Shown: in pieces, positions 8,169-16,133 of the stretch
How positions within the stretch are numbered: the stretch's first letter is position 1
How the letters are laid out: the number at the start of each line of letters is the position of its first letter
NCBI RefSeq assembly: GCF_022763305.1
Contig: NZ_JALEGT010000014.1
Location: forward strand, 1-53,126
Direction: 5' to 3'
Length of the DNA: 53,126 nucleotides
Source of the DNA: Marivita sp.
Lineage (GTDB): Bacteria > Pseudomonadota > Alphaproteobacteria > Rhodobacterales > Rhodobacteraceae
Made by a program: the position numbers and the translations under genes
The notes under the pieces: model-generated
What the model saw: the letters and a program-made list of their open reading frames with translations, nothing else
What the model was told of the DNA's origin: nothing
Databases searched by the model: none

Positions 8169-8852
8169 ATGAAAATCGGAATCTTGCAGACGGGTCTTGC
8201 GCCGGACGAACTCAAAGGGTCGTTCGGCGAATATCCCGGTTTCTTTGAACGGATGCTGGCCAACAAGGGCTTTACCTTCGAAAGCTGGTCGGTGGTCGAA
8301 AACGTCTTCCCGGACGGGCCCGAGGATGCCGATGGCTGGCTCATCACCGGCTCCAAACACGGCGCCTACGAAGATCACCCCTGGATCCCCCCGCTGGAGC
8401 AGCTCATCCGCGACATTGTCGCAGCCGACCGCCCGTTGATCGGGGTGTGCTTCGGCCACCAGATCATCGCGCAGGCCATGGGCGGCACCGTCGAAAAGTT
8501 CAAAGGCGGCTGGTCCGTGGGCCAGCAGGAGTATGATTTCGGCGGCGAGACCATGACCATCAACGCCTGGCACCAGGATCAGGTGGTCACGGTGCCCGAC
8601 GGGGCCGAGGTGGTGGCCTCCAGCGCGCATTGCGCCAATGCCGCCCTGCTCTATCCCGGCAAGGCGTTCACCGTGCAGCCCCATCCCGAATATGGCGATG
8701 ACTTCATCGCCGGGCTGATCGACACGCGCGGCAAGGGCGTTGTGCCCGACGATCTGATGCAGGCGGCGCGCGCCCGGATGGGCCGACCGCTCGACAATGG
8801 CCGCATGGCCGATCAATTCGCAAAATTCTTCCGCGAAGGAACGCTCTCATGA
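8169..8852 (+). CDS. Class I glutamine amidotransferase-like protein
   Basis: A 227-residue class I GATase domain: SKHGAYEDHPWIPPLEQLI, nucleophile elbow LIGVCFGHQIIAQAMGG with the catalytic Cys near residue 96, and PHPEYGDDF with the catalytic His and Glu near 180. In this context it is a candidate hydrolase that cleaves a gamma-glutamyl amide (a role like PuuD) or frees ammonia for a ligase; PuuD itself belongs to a related but different subfamily. ATG 8169 (MKIGILQTG) is the natural family start. The stop overlaps the next ligase gene by four bases. Confidence 0.9.
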   Translation: MKIGILQTGLAPDELKGSFGEYPGFFERMLANKGFTFESWSVVENVFPDGPEDADGWLITGSKHGAYEDHPWIPPLEQLIRDIVAADRPLIGVCFGHQIIAQAMGGTVEKFKGGWSVGQQEYDFGGETMTINAWHQDQVVTVPDGAEVVASSAHCANAALLYPGKAFTVQPHPEYGDDFIAGLIDTRGKGVVPDDLMQAARARMGRPLDNGRMADQFAKFFREGTLS

Positions 8853-10294
8853 CCGACTGGACAGACAGTCTTCCCGAACCGGCCCGTGCCTTTCTCGAAG
8901 GCCGCCGGCTCGACGAGGTCGAATGTATCATCGCAGACCTGCCCGGGATCGCCCGCGGCAAGGCGGTGCCGGCTTCGAAATTCGCCCGACAGGAATATTT
9001 CCACCTGCCGGATTCCATCTTCTTCCAGACCATCACCGGCGATTGGGGTGAGGCCGCGGACGAGGATGATGGCGGCTTCATCGAACGCGACATGATCCTG
9101 AAGCCGGACATGAGCACCGCCACCGCCGCCCCCTGGACGGGGGACTGGACGCTGCAGGTGATTCACGACGCCTACGACCGCAAGGGCAATCCCGTGCCCT
9201 ACGCTCCGCGCAACGTGCTCAAACGCGTGGTCGAACTCTACCGCAAGCAGGGTTGGGAACCGGTGGTTGCGCCGGAGATGGAGTTCTTCCTGACCGCGCG
9301 CAACCTGGACCCGGCCAAAGCCATCGAGCCGATGATGGGGCGGTCCGGCCGCCCTGCCGCCGCCCGTCAGGCCTATTCCATGACCGCCGTCGACGAATTC
9401 GGCCCCGTGATCGACGACATCTACGATTTCGCCGAAGCCCAGGGCTTCGAGATCGACGGCATCACCCAGGAAGGCGGAGCCGGCCAGCTCGAGATCAACC
9501 TGCGCCACGGCAATCCGGTCAAGCTTGCGGACGAGGTGTTCTACTTCAAGCGCCTGATCCGCGAGGCGGCCCTTCGCCACGACTGTTTTGCCACCTTCAT
9601 GGCCAAGCCGATCGAGAACGAACCCGGCAGCGCCATGCATATCCACCATTCGATCATGGATATCGAAACCGGACGGAACATCTTTTCCGGACCGCAAGGC
9701 GGCGAGACCGATGCCTTCTTCCACTTCATCGGCGGCTTGCAGACCTATACGCCCTCGGCCATCGCGGTGCTGGCGCCCTACGTCAACAGCTACCGCCGTT
9801 ACGTCAAGGACCACGCCGCGCCGATCAACCTCGCCTGGGGCCGCGACAACCGCACCACGGGCATCCGCATTCCCCTGTCCGGTCCGGCCAGCCGCCGGGT
9901 CGAGAACCGGCTCGCCGGGATGGATTGCAACCCCTATCTCGGAATCGCCGCCTCTTTGGCCTGCGGCTATCTGGGGCTGATGAACGAGGTCTGGCCGTCG
10001 AAGCCGCTCAAGAAGGACGCCTACGAGGGCGAGGCGGACATCCCTCAGGTTCTGGGACAGGCGCTGCAGCTTTTCGAAGAGGCCGCACCGCTGCACGCGG
10101 TTCTGGGTGAGGACTTCTGCCGTGTCTATTCCATCGTGAAGCGGACGGAATACGAGGAATTCCTGCAGGTGATCAGCCCGTGGGAGCGCGAGCACCTTCT
10201 GCGCAAGGCCTGCCACTGGGGTTTCGGCCCGGCGGCGCCGGTCCGCCCGGAGGGGGGGACGCTGTCCCCCCAAACCCCCCTGAAGTATTTGTAA
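8849..10294 (+). CDS. Second glutamine synthetase-like gamma-glutamyl-amine ligase
   Basis: A 481-residue paralogue of the product of 6759-8105, with VVAPEMEFFLT, EGGAGQLEINLRHG, ATFMAKPIENEPGSAMHIHHS, WGRDNRTTGIRIPLSG and RVENRLAGMDCNPYL. Sequence differs enough (for example at the amine-side loops) that the two ligases may have different amine preferences or form a mixed ring. The last about 18 residues (PEGGTLSPQTPLKYL) lie over a G-run/C-run hairpin and look like read-through of an intergenic repeat rather than enzyme. It overlaps the amidotransferase gene by four bases. Confidence 0.92.
   Translation: MTDWTDSLPEPARAFLEGRRLDEVECIIADLPGIARGKAVPASKFARQEYFHLPDSIFFQTITGDWGEAADEDDGGFIERDMILKPDMSTATAAPWTGDWTLQVIHDAYDRKGNPVPYAPRNVLKRVVELYRKQGWEPVVAPEMEFFLTARNLDPAKAIEPMMGRSGRPAAARQAYSMTAVDEFGPVIDDIYDFAEAQGFEIDGITQEGGAGQLEINLRHGNPVKLADEVFYFKRLIREAALRHDCFATFMAKPIENEPGSAMHIHHSIMDIETGRNIFSGPQGGETDAFFHFIGGLQTYTPSAIAVLAPYVNSYRRYVKDHAAPINLAWGRDNRTTGIRIPLSGPASRRVENRLAGMDCNPYLGIAASLACGYLGLMNEVWPSKPLKKDAYEGEADIPQVLGQALQLFEEAAPLHAVLGEDFCRVYSIVKRTEYEEFLQVISPWEREHLLRKACHWGFGPAAPVRPEGGTLSPQTPLKYL
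10252..10290 (+). repeat. G-run/C-run palindromic element inside the 3' end of the ligase gene
   Basis: A run of seven G plus AC, a GCT loop and GTCCCCCC form a hairpin, followed by AAACCCCCCTGAAGTATTT. This pattern resembles a dispersed intergenic element that I recall from Rhodobacteraceae genomes (G-run hairpin, then AAACCCC and a GTATTT end). Here it is inside the reading frame and supplies the C-terminal tail. Confidence 0.5.
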
Positions 10295-10318
10295 ACCAGA
10301 GAAGATCAGGACCGCCTT

Positions 10319-11623
10319 TTGAACCTGTTATTCAGCAATGACACCCGAGGGGCCTACCCCCAAAGCTGGTATGCCGCGACGACCGAACCGCTGGCACCCT
10401 TTGCTCCGCTGCAGGGCGAAACCCGCGCCGATGTCTGTATCGTCGGCGGCGGGTACACCGGCCTCTCGGCCGCGTTGCATCTGGCGGAACAGGGTGCGGA
10501 CGTGGTTCTGCTCGAGGCACATCGGGTGGGTTTCGGGGCATCGGGGCGCAATGGTGGCCAATTGGGATCGGGTCAGCGACAGGACCAGATCACGCTGGAA
10601 AAGATGGTCGGAGAGGAAGCGGCGCACCTCCTTTGGGACCTGGGGGAAGACGCCAAGGCCCTTGTGCGCGACCTGATCACAAAGCACAGAATCGATTGCC
10701 ACCTGAAAGACGGCATCGCCTGGGCCGGATCGACACAATCGGATGTGCGCGACCTGCATGCCTATGCCGAACACCTGCAGACCCGCTACGGCTATGATCA
10801 GATCGCGGCACTGGACCGCGACGCTTTCCGCGCGCTCTGCCCGTCGCCCGATTACATCGGCGGCACGCTCGACATGGGCGCGGCCCACCTGCACCCGCTG
10901 CGGCTCGCCCTGGGTCTGGCCGACGCCGCATCCCGGGCCGGTGCGCGCCTGCACGAGCGCAGCCATGTGCATGACATCCGTCATGGATCAAAGATCACGA
11001 TCCGCACCGATGCGGGCCACGTCATCGCGGATCAGCTGATCCTTGCCGGGAACGGCTATCTGGGCGGGCTCGACCGTCAGGTCACGGCACGGGTGATGCC
11101 GATCAACAACTACGTCATCGCCACCGAACCATTGGGGGACGACGCGGCAAAGGTGCTGACGCGGGATGTGGCGGTGGCGGATTCGCGCTTTGTCGTCAAT
11201 TACTTCCGACTGAGCCACGACAAGCGGCTGATCTTCGGCGGCGGCGAAACCTATGGCTATCGCTTCCCGTCGGACATCGCCGCCCTTGTGCGCAAACCGA
11301 TGTCGGTGATCTTTCCGCATCTTCGCGATGTGAAGATCGACCACGCCTGGGGCGGCACGCTGGCCATCACGATCCGGCGCATGCCCTATCTGGCCCATCT
11401 GCGCGGCAATGTCCTGTCGGCCTCGGGCTATTCCGGCCATGGCGTCGGCAATGCGATCCAGGCGGGCAAGCTGCTGGCCGAGGCGACGCGCGGGCCCTCC
11501 GAAGGGTTTGCCGCCTTCAACACCATCCCGCATACGCCCTTCCCCGGCGGAGGGCTGTTCCGGACACCGATTCTCAAGCTCGCCATGTCGTGGTATGCAA
11601 TGCGCGACAGGCTGGGAGTGTGA
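10319..11623 (+). CDS. FAD-dependent amine oxidoreductase (PuuB-like, DAO family)
   Basis: A 434-residue DAO-family flavoenzyme: the N-terminal dinucleotide fold ADVCIVGGGYTGLSAALHLAEQG near residues 37-59, GFGASGRNGGQLGSGQ near 77-92, and the C-terminal FAD loop GYSGHGVGNAIQAGK near 370-385. PuuB-type enzymes oxidise gamma-glutamyl-putrescine to the aldehyde, releasing H2O2 and ammonia. The start is a TTG at 10319 preceded by AGGA. Position after two ligases and an amidotransferase supports a role as the oxidative step on a gamma-glutamylated amine; the exact substrate is inferred. Confidence 0.9.
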   Translation: MNLLFSNDTRGAYPQSWYAATTEPLAPFAPLQGETRADVCIVGGGYTGLSAALHLAEQGADVVLLEAHRVGFGASGRNGGQLGSGQRQDQITLEKMVGEEAAHLLWDLGEDAKALVRDLITKHRIDCHLKDGIAWAGSTQSDVRDLHAYAEHLQTRYGYDQIAALDRDAFRALCPSPDYIGGTLDMGAAHLHPLRLALGLADAASRAGARLHERSHVHDIRHGSKITIRTDAGHVIADQLILAGNGYLGGLDRQVTARVMPINNYVIATEPLGDDAAKVLTRDVAVADSRFVVNYFRLSHDKRLIFGGGETYGYRFPSDIAALVRKPMSVIFPHLRDVKIDHAWGGTLAITIRRMPYLAHLRGNVLSASGYSGHGVGNAIQAGKLLAEATRGPSEGFAAFNTIPHTPFPGGGLFRTPILKLAMSWYAMRDRLGV

Positions 11624-11708
11624 CCCTGCCATGAGCCTGTGTCATACCTCTGTCATATCGGCGTGACAGCGGGTATGCTGCAGGCAGCGACAGATCAGAG
11701 GCGGTGAT

Positions 11709-12899
11709 ATGGCAGACCTTCCGAACATGCATGACGCAGAACCCATCCCCGAGTCCGCGCGGCAGGAGATCGACCGCCTGCTGCAGTCCGGGGACCTTTT
11801 CCGCTACACGGCTCCCGAGGACGCACCCGTCTCATTGCTCGAGGCGGAATTCGCCGAGATGATGGGCGTCAAATACGCGCTGGCCGTCAGCAGCTGTTCG
11901 GCGGCGCTCTTCCTGTCGCTCAAGTCGATGGGTCTGCCGCGCGGTGCCAGGGTGCTGATCCCGGCCTTCACCTTTGCCGCCGTGCCCTCGTCGATCGTGC
12001 ATGCCGATTGCGTTCCGGTCCTGTGCGAGGTCGATCACAGCTATCGCATCAATCTTGCGGATTTCGAGGCGCGCCTCGACGATGTGGATGCGGTCATGAT
12101 CAGCCACATGCGCGGCCACACCTCGGACATGGACCGCATTCTCGAACTGGCTGACGCGCGTGGCCTTCCGGTGATCGAGGATGCCGCCCATTCGCTGGGC
12201 ACGCTGTGGAATGGCCGGAAGATCGGCACGCTGGGCCGCGTCGGCTGTTTCAGCTTCCAGAGCTACAAGATGATCAATGGCGGCGAAGGCGGCATCCTTC
12301 TGACCGACGATGCGGATCTCATCGCCCGCGCCGTGATCCTGTCGGGCGCATACGAGCACAACTGGAAAAAGCACCCTGTCCTGCACGACGCTTTTTCCAA
12401 GTGGCAGAACCAGCTGCCGCTCTACAATCTGCGCATGTCGAACCTGTCCGCCGTGGTGATCCGTCCGCAGCTGGCCGAACTTGACCGCCGCGTCCGGGAT
12501 GGCCGCCGCAACCATGATCACGTCGCCGCCCGCATCGACCAGTCGCCCTGGATCACCGTGCCTCCGTCCCTGCCGCAGGAAGAGCGCGCTCCGGACTCGC
12601 TCCAGTTCAGCCTCTGCGACATGACCGATGGCGACGTGGATGCCTTTGTGGACACCGCCAAGGCGATGGGCGTGTCGATTCAGGTGTTCGGCCGCAGCAA
12701 GGACAATGCGCGCGCGTTCTGGAACTGGGGCTTCCTCGGCCCGGCACCCGACCTGCCCAAGACACGGGCCATGCTGTCGCGGGCCTGCGATTGCCGTCTG
12801 CCCGCGCGTCTGACGGTCGCCGAGTGCGATGCGGTGGCGGATGTGATCCTCTCCGCCATCGACCATGTCATGCGCCCGCCGGTGCAGGCGCTGGCCTGA
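11709..12899 (+). CDS. DegT/DnrJ/EryC1/StrS-family PLP aminotransferase
   Basis: A 396-residue fold-type I aminotransferase: PAFTFAAVPSSI near residues 85-96, VIEDAAHSLG with the cofactor-contacting Asp near 158, and SYKMINGGEGG with the PLP lysine near 187. Relatives aminate keto-sugars or cyclitols, but some act on other ketones. No sugar-nucleotide genes are nearby, so the substrate is open. SD AGAGGCGG lies 8 bases before the ATG. The gene abuts phaR tail to tail with no spacer, so the terminator must lie inside a coding region. Confidence 0.92.
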   Translation: MADLPNMHDAEPIPESARQEIDRLLQSGDLFRYTAPEDAPVSLLEAEFAEMMGVKYALAVSSCSAALFLSLKSMGLPRGARVLIPAFTFAAVPSSIVHADCVPVLCEVDHSYRINLADFEARLDDVDAVMISHMRGHTSDMDRILELADARGLPVIEDAAHSLGTLWNGRKIGTLGRVGCFSFQSYKMINGGEGGILLTDDADLIARAVILSGAYEHNWKKHPVLHDAFSKWQNQLPLYNLRMSNLSAVVIRPQLAELDRRVRDGRRNHDHVAARIDQSPWITVPPSLPQEERAPDSLQFSLCDMTDGDVDAFVDTAKAMGVSIQVFGRSKDNARAFWNWGFLGPAPDLPKTRAMLSRACDCRLPARLTVAECDAVADVILSAIDHVMRPPVQALA

Positions 12900-13475
12900 T
12901 CACTTGTCGAGCTTGGACAGCTTTTTCTGAAGCTCCGCGAGCTGCGTCTTGATCGCGTCAAGATCGTCCGTCTCGGATTTCGGTCCCTTGCGGCCTTCAG
13001 GCGCGTCGTCGTCCTTGGACGGACCCGACCAATTGCCCGACATGCCGCCGGTCATCGCTTTCAGGAATGCCTCCTGTTGCGCCTGGATGGCCTCGAAGCC
13101 CGGCACACCCGACATCGGGTTGGCCTTGCTCATGTTCTCCATCCATTTCGACTGGCTGTCGCGGAACATCTCGAAACTGGCGGCAAGGAATTGCGGCACC
13201 GCGCTGGTGGCCTGTGTCGTGTAGCTGCGCACGAGGTCATTGAGCACGTTGGTCGGCAAGACGCTTTCCCCCCGGCTTTCGTGTTCCGCGATGATCTGCA
13301 ACAGGTATTGCCGCGTCAGGTCATCGCCGGATTTCAGATCCACGATCTTGACCTCGCGACCACCGCGGATGAACCCCGCAATGTCCTCGAGCGTCACGTA
13401 ATCGGATGTTTCGGTGTTGTAGAGACGTCGGCTCGCGTAACGCTTGATCAAAAGCGGATTCTGGTCTTCGGCCAA
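12900..13475 (-). CDS. phaR: Polyhydroxyalkanoate synthesis repressor PhaR
   Basis: A 191-residue PhaR: the N-terminal PHB/PHA accumulation regulator DNA-binding domain (LLIKRYASRRLYNT, DYVTLEDIAGFIRGG) and the following YLLQIIAEHES segment, then a C-terminal coiled part (AQLAELQKKLSKLDK) likely used for multimer or granule contact. PhaR represses phasin and other pha genes and is released when it binds PHA granules. Start chosen at TTG 13475, seven bases after a [11 protein letters not shown]; an upstream ATG at 13529 would add residues unlike the family. A PhaR-type operator lies at 13501-13511. Confidence 0.92.
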   Translation of the reverse strand: MAEDQNPLLIKRYASRRLYNTETSDYVTLEDIAGFIRGGREVKIVDLKSGDDLTRQYLLQIIAEHESRGESVLPTNVLNDLVRSYTTQATSAVPQFLAASFEMFRDSQSKWMENMSKANPMSGVPGFEAIQAQQEAFLKAMTGGMSGNWSGPSKDDDAPEGRKGPKSETDDLDAIKTQLAELQKKLSKLDK

Positions 13476-13500
13476 GGTGTCCCCTCCCCCGTTATCTTCG

Positions 13501-13511
13501 CTGCATCGCAG
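13501..13511. promoter_or_regulatory. PhaR operator upstream of phaR
   Basis: CTGCATCGCAG matches the CTGC-N3-GCAG motif known for PhaR of Paracoccus and Rhodobacter. It lies 26 bases upstream of the phaR start, which supports autoregulation. Confidence 0.7.
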
Positions 13512-13561
13512 CCTAAGCACATGCAGCACAAAAAGAAAGCACTGCCGTCACCCGACGCGGA

Positions 13562-13594
13562 CAAAAAAAGGCCGGATCCACGAGGGACCCGGCC
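13562..13594 (-). terminator. Intrinsic terminator of the phasin gene
   Basis: Read on the minus strand, GGCCGGGTCC, a short CTCGT loop and GGATCCGGCC form a strong stem followed by a run of seven T. It lies about 50 bases past the phasin stop, so phaP is a monocistronic unit separated from phaR. Confidence 0.92.
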
Positions 13595-13642
13595 AGAAGA
13601 TAGCGTTCCGATTTGGGAGGAGAGAACGCTAATCCCTGAAGC

Positions 13643-14092
13643 TTACTTCGCAGCAGCAGTTGCCTTCTTGGCAGCAGCAGTTGCATCAGCCGTTGCTTTC
13701 TTGACTGCGGCAGTCGCGTCTTCCGACAGGTCCTTGCCAGCGGCCATCATCAGCTCCACTGTGTCCATCTGGACTTTCTTCGCGATCTCGGCGAATGCGG
13801 CCATGTTCTCGGCAGCAACTTCAGCCTGAGCCGATGCGAAATCGGTCATCGCTTTTGCGTAGTCAGCCGGCTCGGACTTTGCTTTGGACATTTCGCCCAG
13901 CTTTGCCAGCGTTTCTTTCGTCCATTTTGCGGAAATCTCGGACGACTTCTCAGCCGCTTCCAGAGCCACGTGCGACAGCTTCTCGTTCAGAGTTGCGGTC
14001 GTCTTGAACGCGTCTTCCATTGCTTTGGTGTCGACCGGGAATGCACCCATCATTTCTTTCAGGGTCGCGGTCATGTCGGTTGTCTTAGCCAT
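13643..14092 (-). CDS. phaP: Phasin family protein (PHA granule surface protein)
   Basis: A 149-residue helical phasin. The central segment resembles the phasin_2 domain (AFKTTATLNEKLSHVALEAAEKS, AKWTKETLAKLGEMSKA, DFASAQAEVAAENMAAFAEIAKK). The tail is a low-complexity Ala/Lys run (AAVKKATADATAAAKK), similar to the histone-like tails of PhaF-type phasins, and may bind nucleic acid. Phasins coat PHA granules and set their size and number. Own terminator downstream and PhaR-type operators upstream (14187-14197 and the TGC-rich 14137-14147) fit PhaR-controlled expression. Confidence 0.93.
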   Translation of the reverse strand: MAKTTDMTATLKEMMGAFPVDTKAMEDAFKTTATLNEKLSHVALEAAEKSSEISAKWTKETLAKLGEMSKAKSEPADYAKAMTDFASAQAEVAAENMAAFAEIAKKVQMDTVELMMAAGKDLSEDATAAVKKATADATAAAKKATAAAK

Positions 14093-14136
14093 TGCTCAAA
14101 TCCTTTCCTGCGCTGCGGGCCCACCCCGCTGTCTTG

Positions 14137-14147
14137 TGCAGATGCAG
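14137..14147. promoter_or_regulatory. TGC-rich second PhaR-like site upstream of phaP
   Basis: TGCAGATGCAG, a direct TGCAG repeat, lies in the 136-bp gap before phaP, together with CTGCGCTGCGG close to the start. Paracoccus PhaR contacts two TGC-rich stretches in front of phaP, so this is a candidate second contact. Confidence 0.5.
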
Positions 14148-14186
14148 AATATATACATGCCGCACCGCAGCATTTCAACCCTTTTT

Positions 14187-14197
14187 CTGCACTGCAG
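14187..14197. promoter_or_regulatory. PhaR operator upstream of phaP
   Basis: CTGCACTGCAG is a perfect CTGC-N3-GCAG palindrome 95 bases upstream of the phasin ATG. Confidence 0.7.
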
Positions 14198-14228
14198 CAA
14201 AAAACTTTGACGTAGCGTCAGAGTCCGA

Positions 14229-16022
14229 TCAGGCGCGCGCCTTGATCCGCACATAGGTGCCCGGCGCAGGCGCCAGGGGCGGATGGGATTTGTCGCCCAC
14301 TTCCCGTGCCTTGACCCATTTGCCCGCACGTTTCGCCAGCCATTTCTCCCAGACGGGCCACCACGATCCCTCTGTATAGGAGGCACCGGATTTCCAGTCG
14401 TCCGGCGCAAGAGACAGGTCCTCGTTCGTGTAGTGACCGTACTTGTTCTTGGTCGGCGGGTTCACGATTCCTGCGATATGGCCCGACTCGGACAGGATGA
14501 ACTGCTTGGAGCGCGATCCCATGTTCTGCACGCCCCGATAGCAATCCTTCCACGCGGCGATGTGGTCGGTCTCGCAGGCAATCGAGCAGAGTGGCACGTC
14601 TACATCGCGCAGCGACAGCGTGTGACCCATCAGTTCGAACCCGCCTTCAGCAAACTTGTTCGACTGGCACAGACCCCGAAGGTACTGGATCGCCATCTTG
14701 CCGGGCAGGTTCGCCCCGTCCCCGTTCCAGTAGAGCAGGTCAAAGGCGGGCGGTGTTTCCCCCATCATGTAGCTCTTGATGGCGGGCCCGTAGATCAGGT
14801 CGTTCGACCGAAGAAAGCTGAAGGTCCGCGCCATGATGAAGGACTTGAGCAGACCGGTTTCACCGATCTCGGCCTCGATCCCGTCGATGAAATCGTTCTG
14901 CAGGAAGGGCGTGAACTCCCCCTGATCCGAAAAATCGGTCAGCGTGGTAAAGAAGGTGGCCGACTTGATCGACGTATCGCCCCGCTGTTTCAGCAGCGAC
15001 AGCGTCAGGCTCAGCGTGGTGCCCGCGATGCAGTAGCCGATGGCATTGACCTTATCGACATCGCAGATCGCCTTCACTTCGTGGATCGCACGCAGATAGC
15101 CATCCTCGATATAGGTCTCAAGCCCCACATCCTTGTAGCTTTCATCCGGGTTGATCCAGCTGACCACGAACAGCGTGTAGCCCTGATCCACCACCCAGCG
15201 AATGAACGAATTTTCCGGTTTCAGATCGAGAATGTAGAACTTGTTGATCCAGGGCGGGAACAGGACGATGGGGGTTTCGCGCACTTTCTCCGTGGTCGGC
15301 GCGTACTGGATCACCTCCATCATGTGATTGCGATAGATGACCTCGCCCTCGGCTGTGGCGATGTTGGCACCGATCTCGAACGCACCTTCATCCGCCAGCC
15401 GCACCACCAGCTCGCCGTTATTGGCCTCCAGATCGGCGACGAGGTTCTCCAGCCCCTTCACAAGGCTTTCCCCCTCGGTCTCGAGCGCTTTTTGCAGCGC
15501 ATCCGGGTTGGTGGCAAAGAAGTTGGTCGGTGCAAACATGTCGACGATCTGCTGGGCAAAATAGCGCAAGCGCTTCTTCTCGGTCGCGTCCATGTCCTCG
15601 ACATCATCCACGGCGTTGCGGATCGCCTCGGCATTGATGAGGTATTGCTGCTTGATGAAATTGAAGTAGGGATGCTCGTCCCAAAGCGGGTTCTTGAACC
15701 GGCGGTCTTTGGGTCCGGGATCGGCGGGCGGCTGCAATTTGCCCTTGGCAAGCGCCTGCTGCGCCTCGACATAATGCGTGACCGACTTGCCCCAGTATTC
15801 GATCTGATGCTCGAGGATCTTGGCGGGGTTCTGCATCCATTCCTGCCAATAGGCCTGCAGCGCCTTGCCGTAGAGCATGGCATCGGGACCGTGCAGCGAA
15901 GGGTTGATTTGCTTCTTGTGCGAAAGCGCCGACATCAGCCGCTGGGTCAGCGTTTCGATCTTTTGCAAATTGGCCTCAAGTTCCGCGCTCATTTCCGGTG
16001 CGGCAACGTCGTTGGTTGTCAT
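14229..16022 (-). CDS. phaC: Class I poly(3-hydroxyalkanoate) synthase PhaC
   Basis: About 597 residues, the usual class I length. The N-terminal domain holds NPLWDEHPYFNFIKQQYL. The alpha/beta-hydrolase core has a lipase-like box GYCIAG with the catalytic Cys near residue 331, an Asp in CETDHIAAW and a His in SGHIAGIVNPP, forming the expected Cys-Asp-His set. The enzyme polymerises 3-hydroxyacyl-CoA into PHA on the granule surface. ATG at 16022 is preferred because a G-run SD sits at proper distance; a TTG at 16028 is an alternative. It diverges from phaZ across a 111-bp gap with a PhaR operator. Confidence 0.96.
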   Translation of the reverse strand: MTTNDVAAPEMSAELEANLQKIETLTQRLMSALSHKKQINPSLHGPDAMLYGKALQAYWQEWMQNPAKILEHQIEYWGKSVTHYVEAQQALAKGKLQPPADPGPKDRRFKNPLWDEHPYFNFIKQQYLINAEAIRNAVDDVEDMDATEKKRLRYFAQQIVDMFAPTNFFATNPDALQKALETEGESLVKGLENLVADLEANNGELVVRLADEGAFEIGANIATAEGEVIYRNHMMEVIQYAPTTEKVRETPIVLFPPWINKFYILDLKPENSFIRWVVDQGYTLFVVSWINPDESYKDVGLETYIEDGYLRAIHEVKAICDVDKVNAIGYCIAGTTLSLTLSLLKQRGDTSIKSATFFTTLTDFSDQGEFTPFLQNDFIDGIEAEIGETGLLKSFIMARTFSFLRSNDLIYGPAIKSYMMGETPPAFDLLYWNGDGANLPGKMAIQYLRGLCQSNKFAEGGFELMGHTLSLRDVDVPLCSIACETDHIAAWKDCYRGVQNMGSRSKQFILSESGHIAGIVNPPTKNKYGHYTNEDLSLAPDDWKSGASYTEGSWWPVWEKWLAKRAGKWVKAREVGDKSHPPLAPAPGTYVRIKARA

Positions 16023-16046
16023 GGCCAATATTCCCCCCTATTCATG

Positions 16047-16057
16047 CTGCCATGCAG
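16047..16057. promoter_or_regulatory. PhaR operator in the phaC/phaZ divergent promoter
   Basis: CTGCCATGCAG is a perfect CTGC-N3-GCAG palindrome, 25 bases from the phaC start and 77 bases from the phaZ start, so it could control synthesis and degradation genes together. Confidence 0.7.
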
Positions 16058-16133
16058 AATACAGTCGCCTGCGGTGGGAGGCAAAGCGACGAATTGGCCC
16101 GATTTTTGGGCAAACGCTGAAGGAGACGCCTCT

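Noticed and set aside
12900-13529. Longer phaR start at 13529
   Set aside because: Would add 18 atypical residues and place the start inside and beyond the PhaR operator and SD; TTG 13475 with GGGGAGGGG is better.
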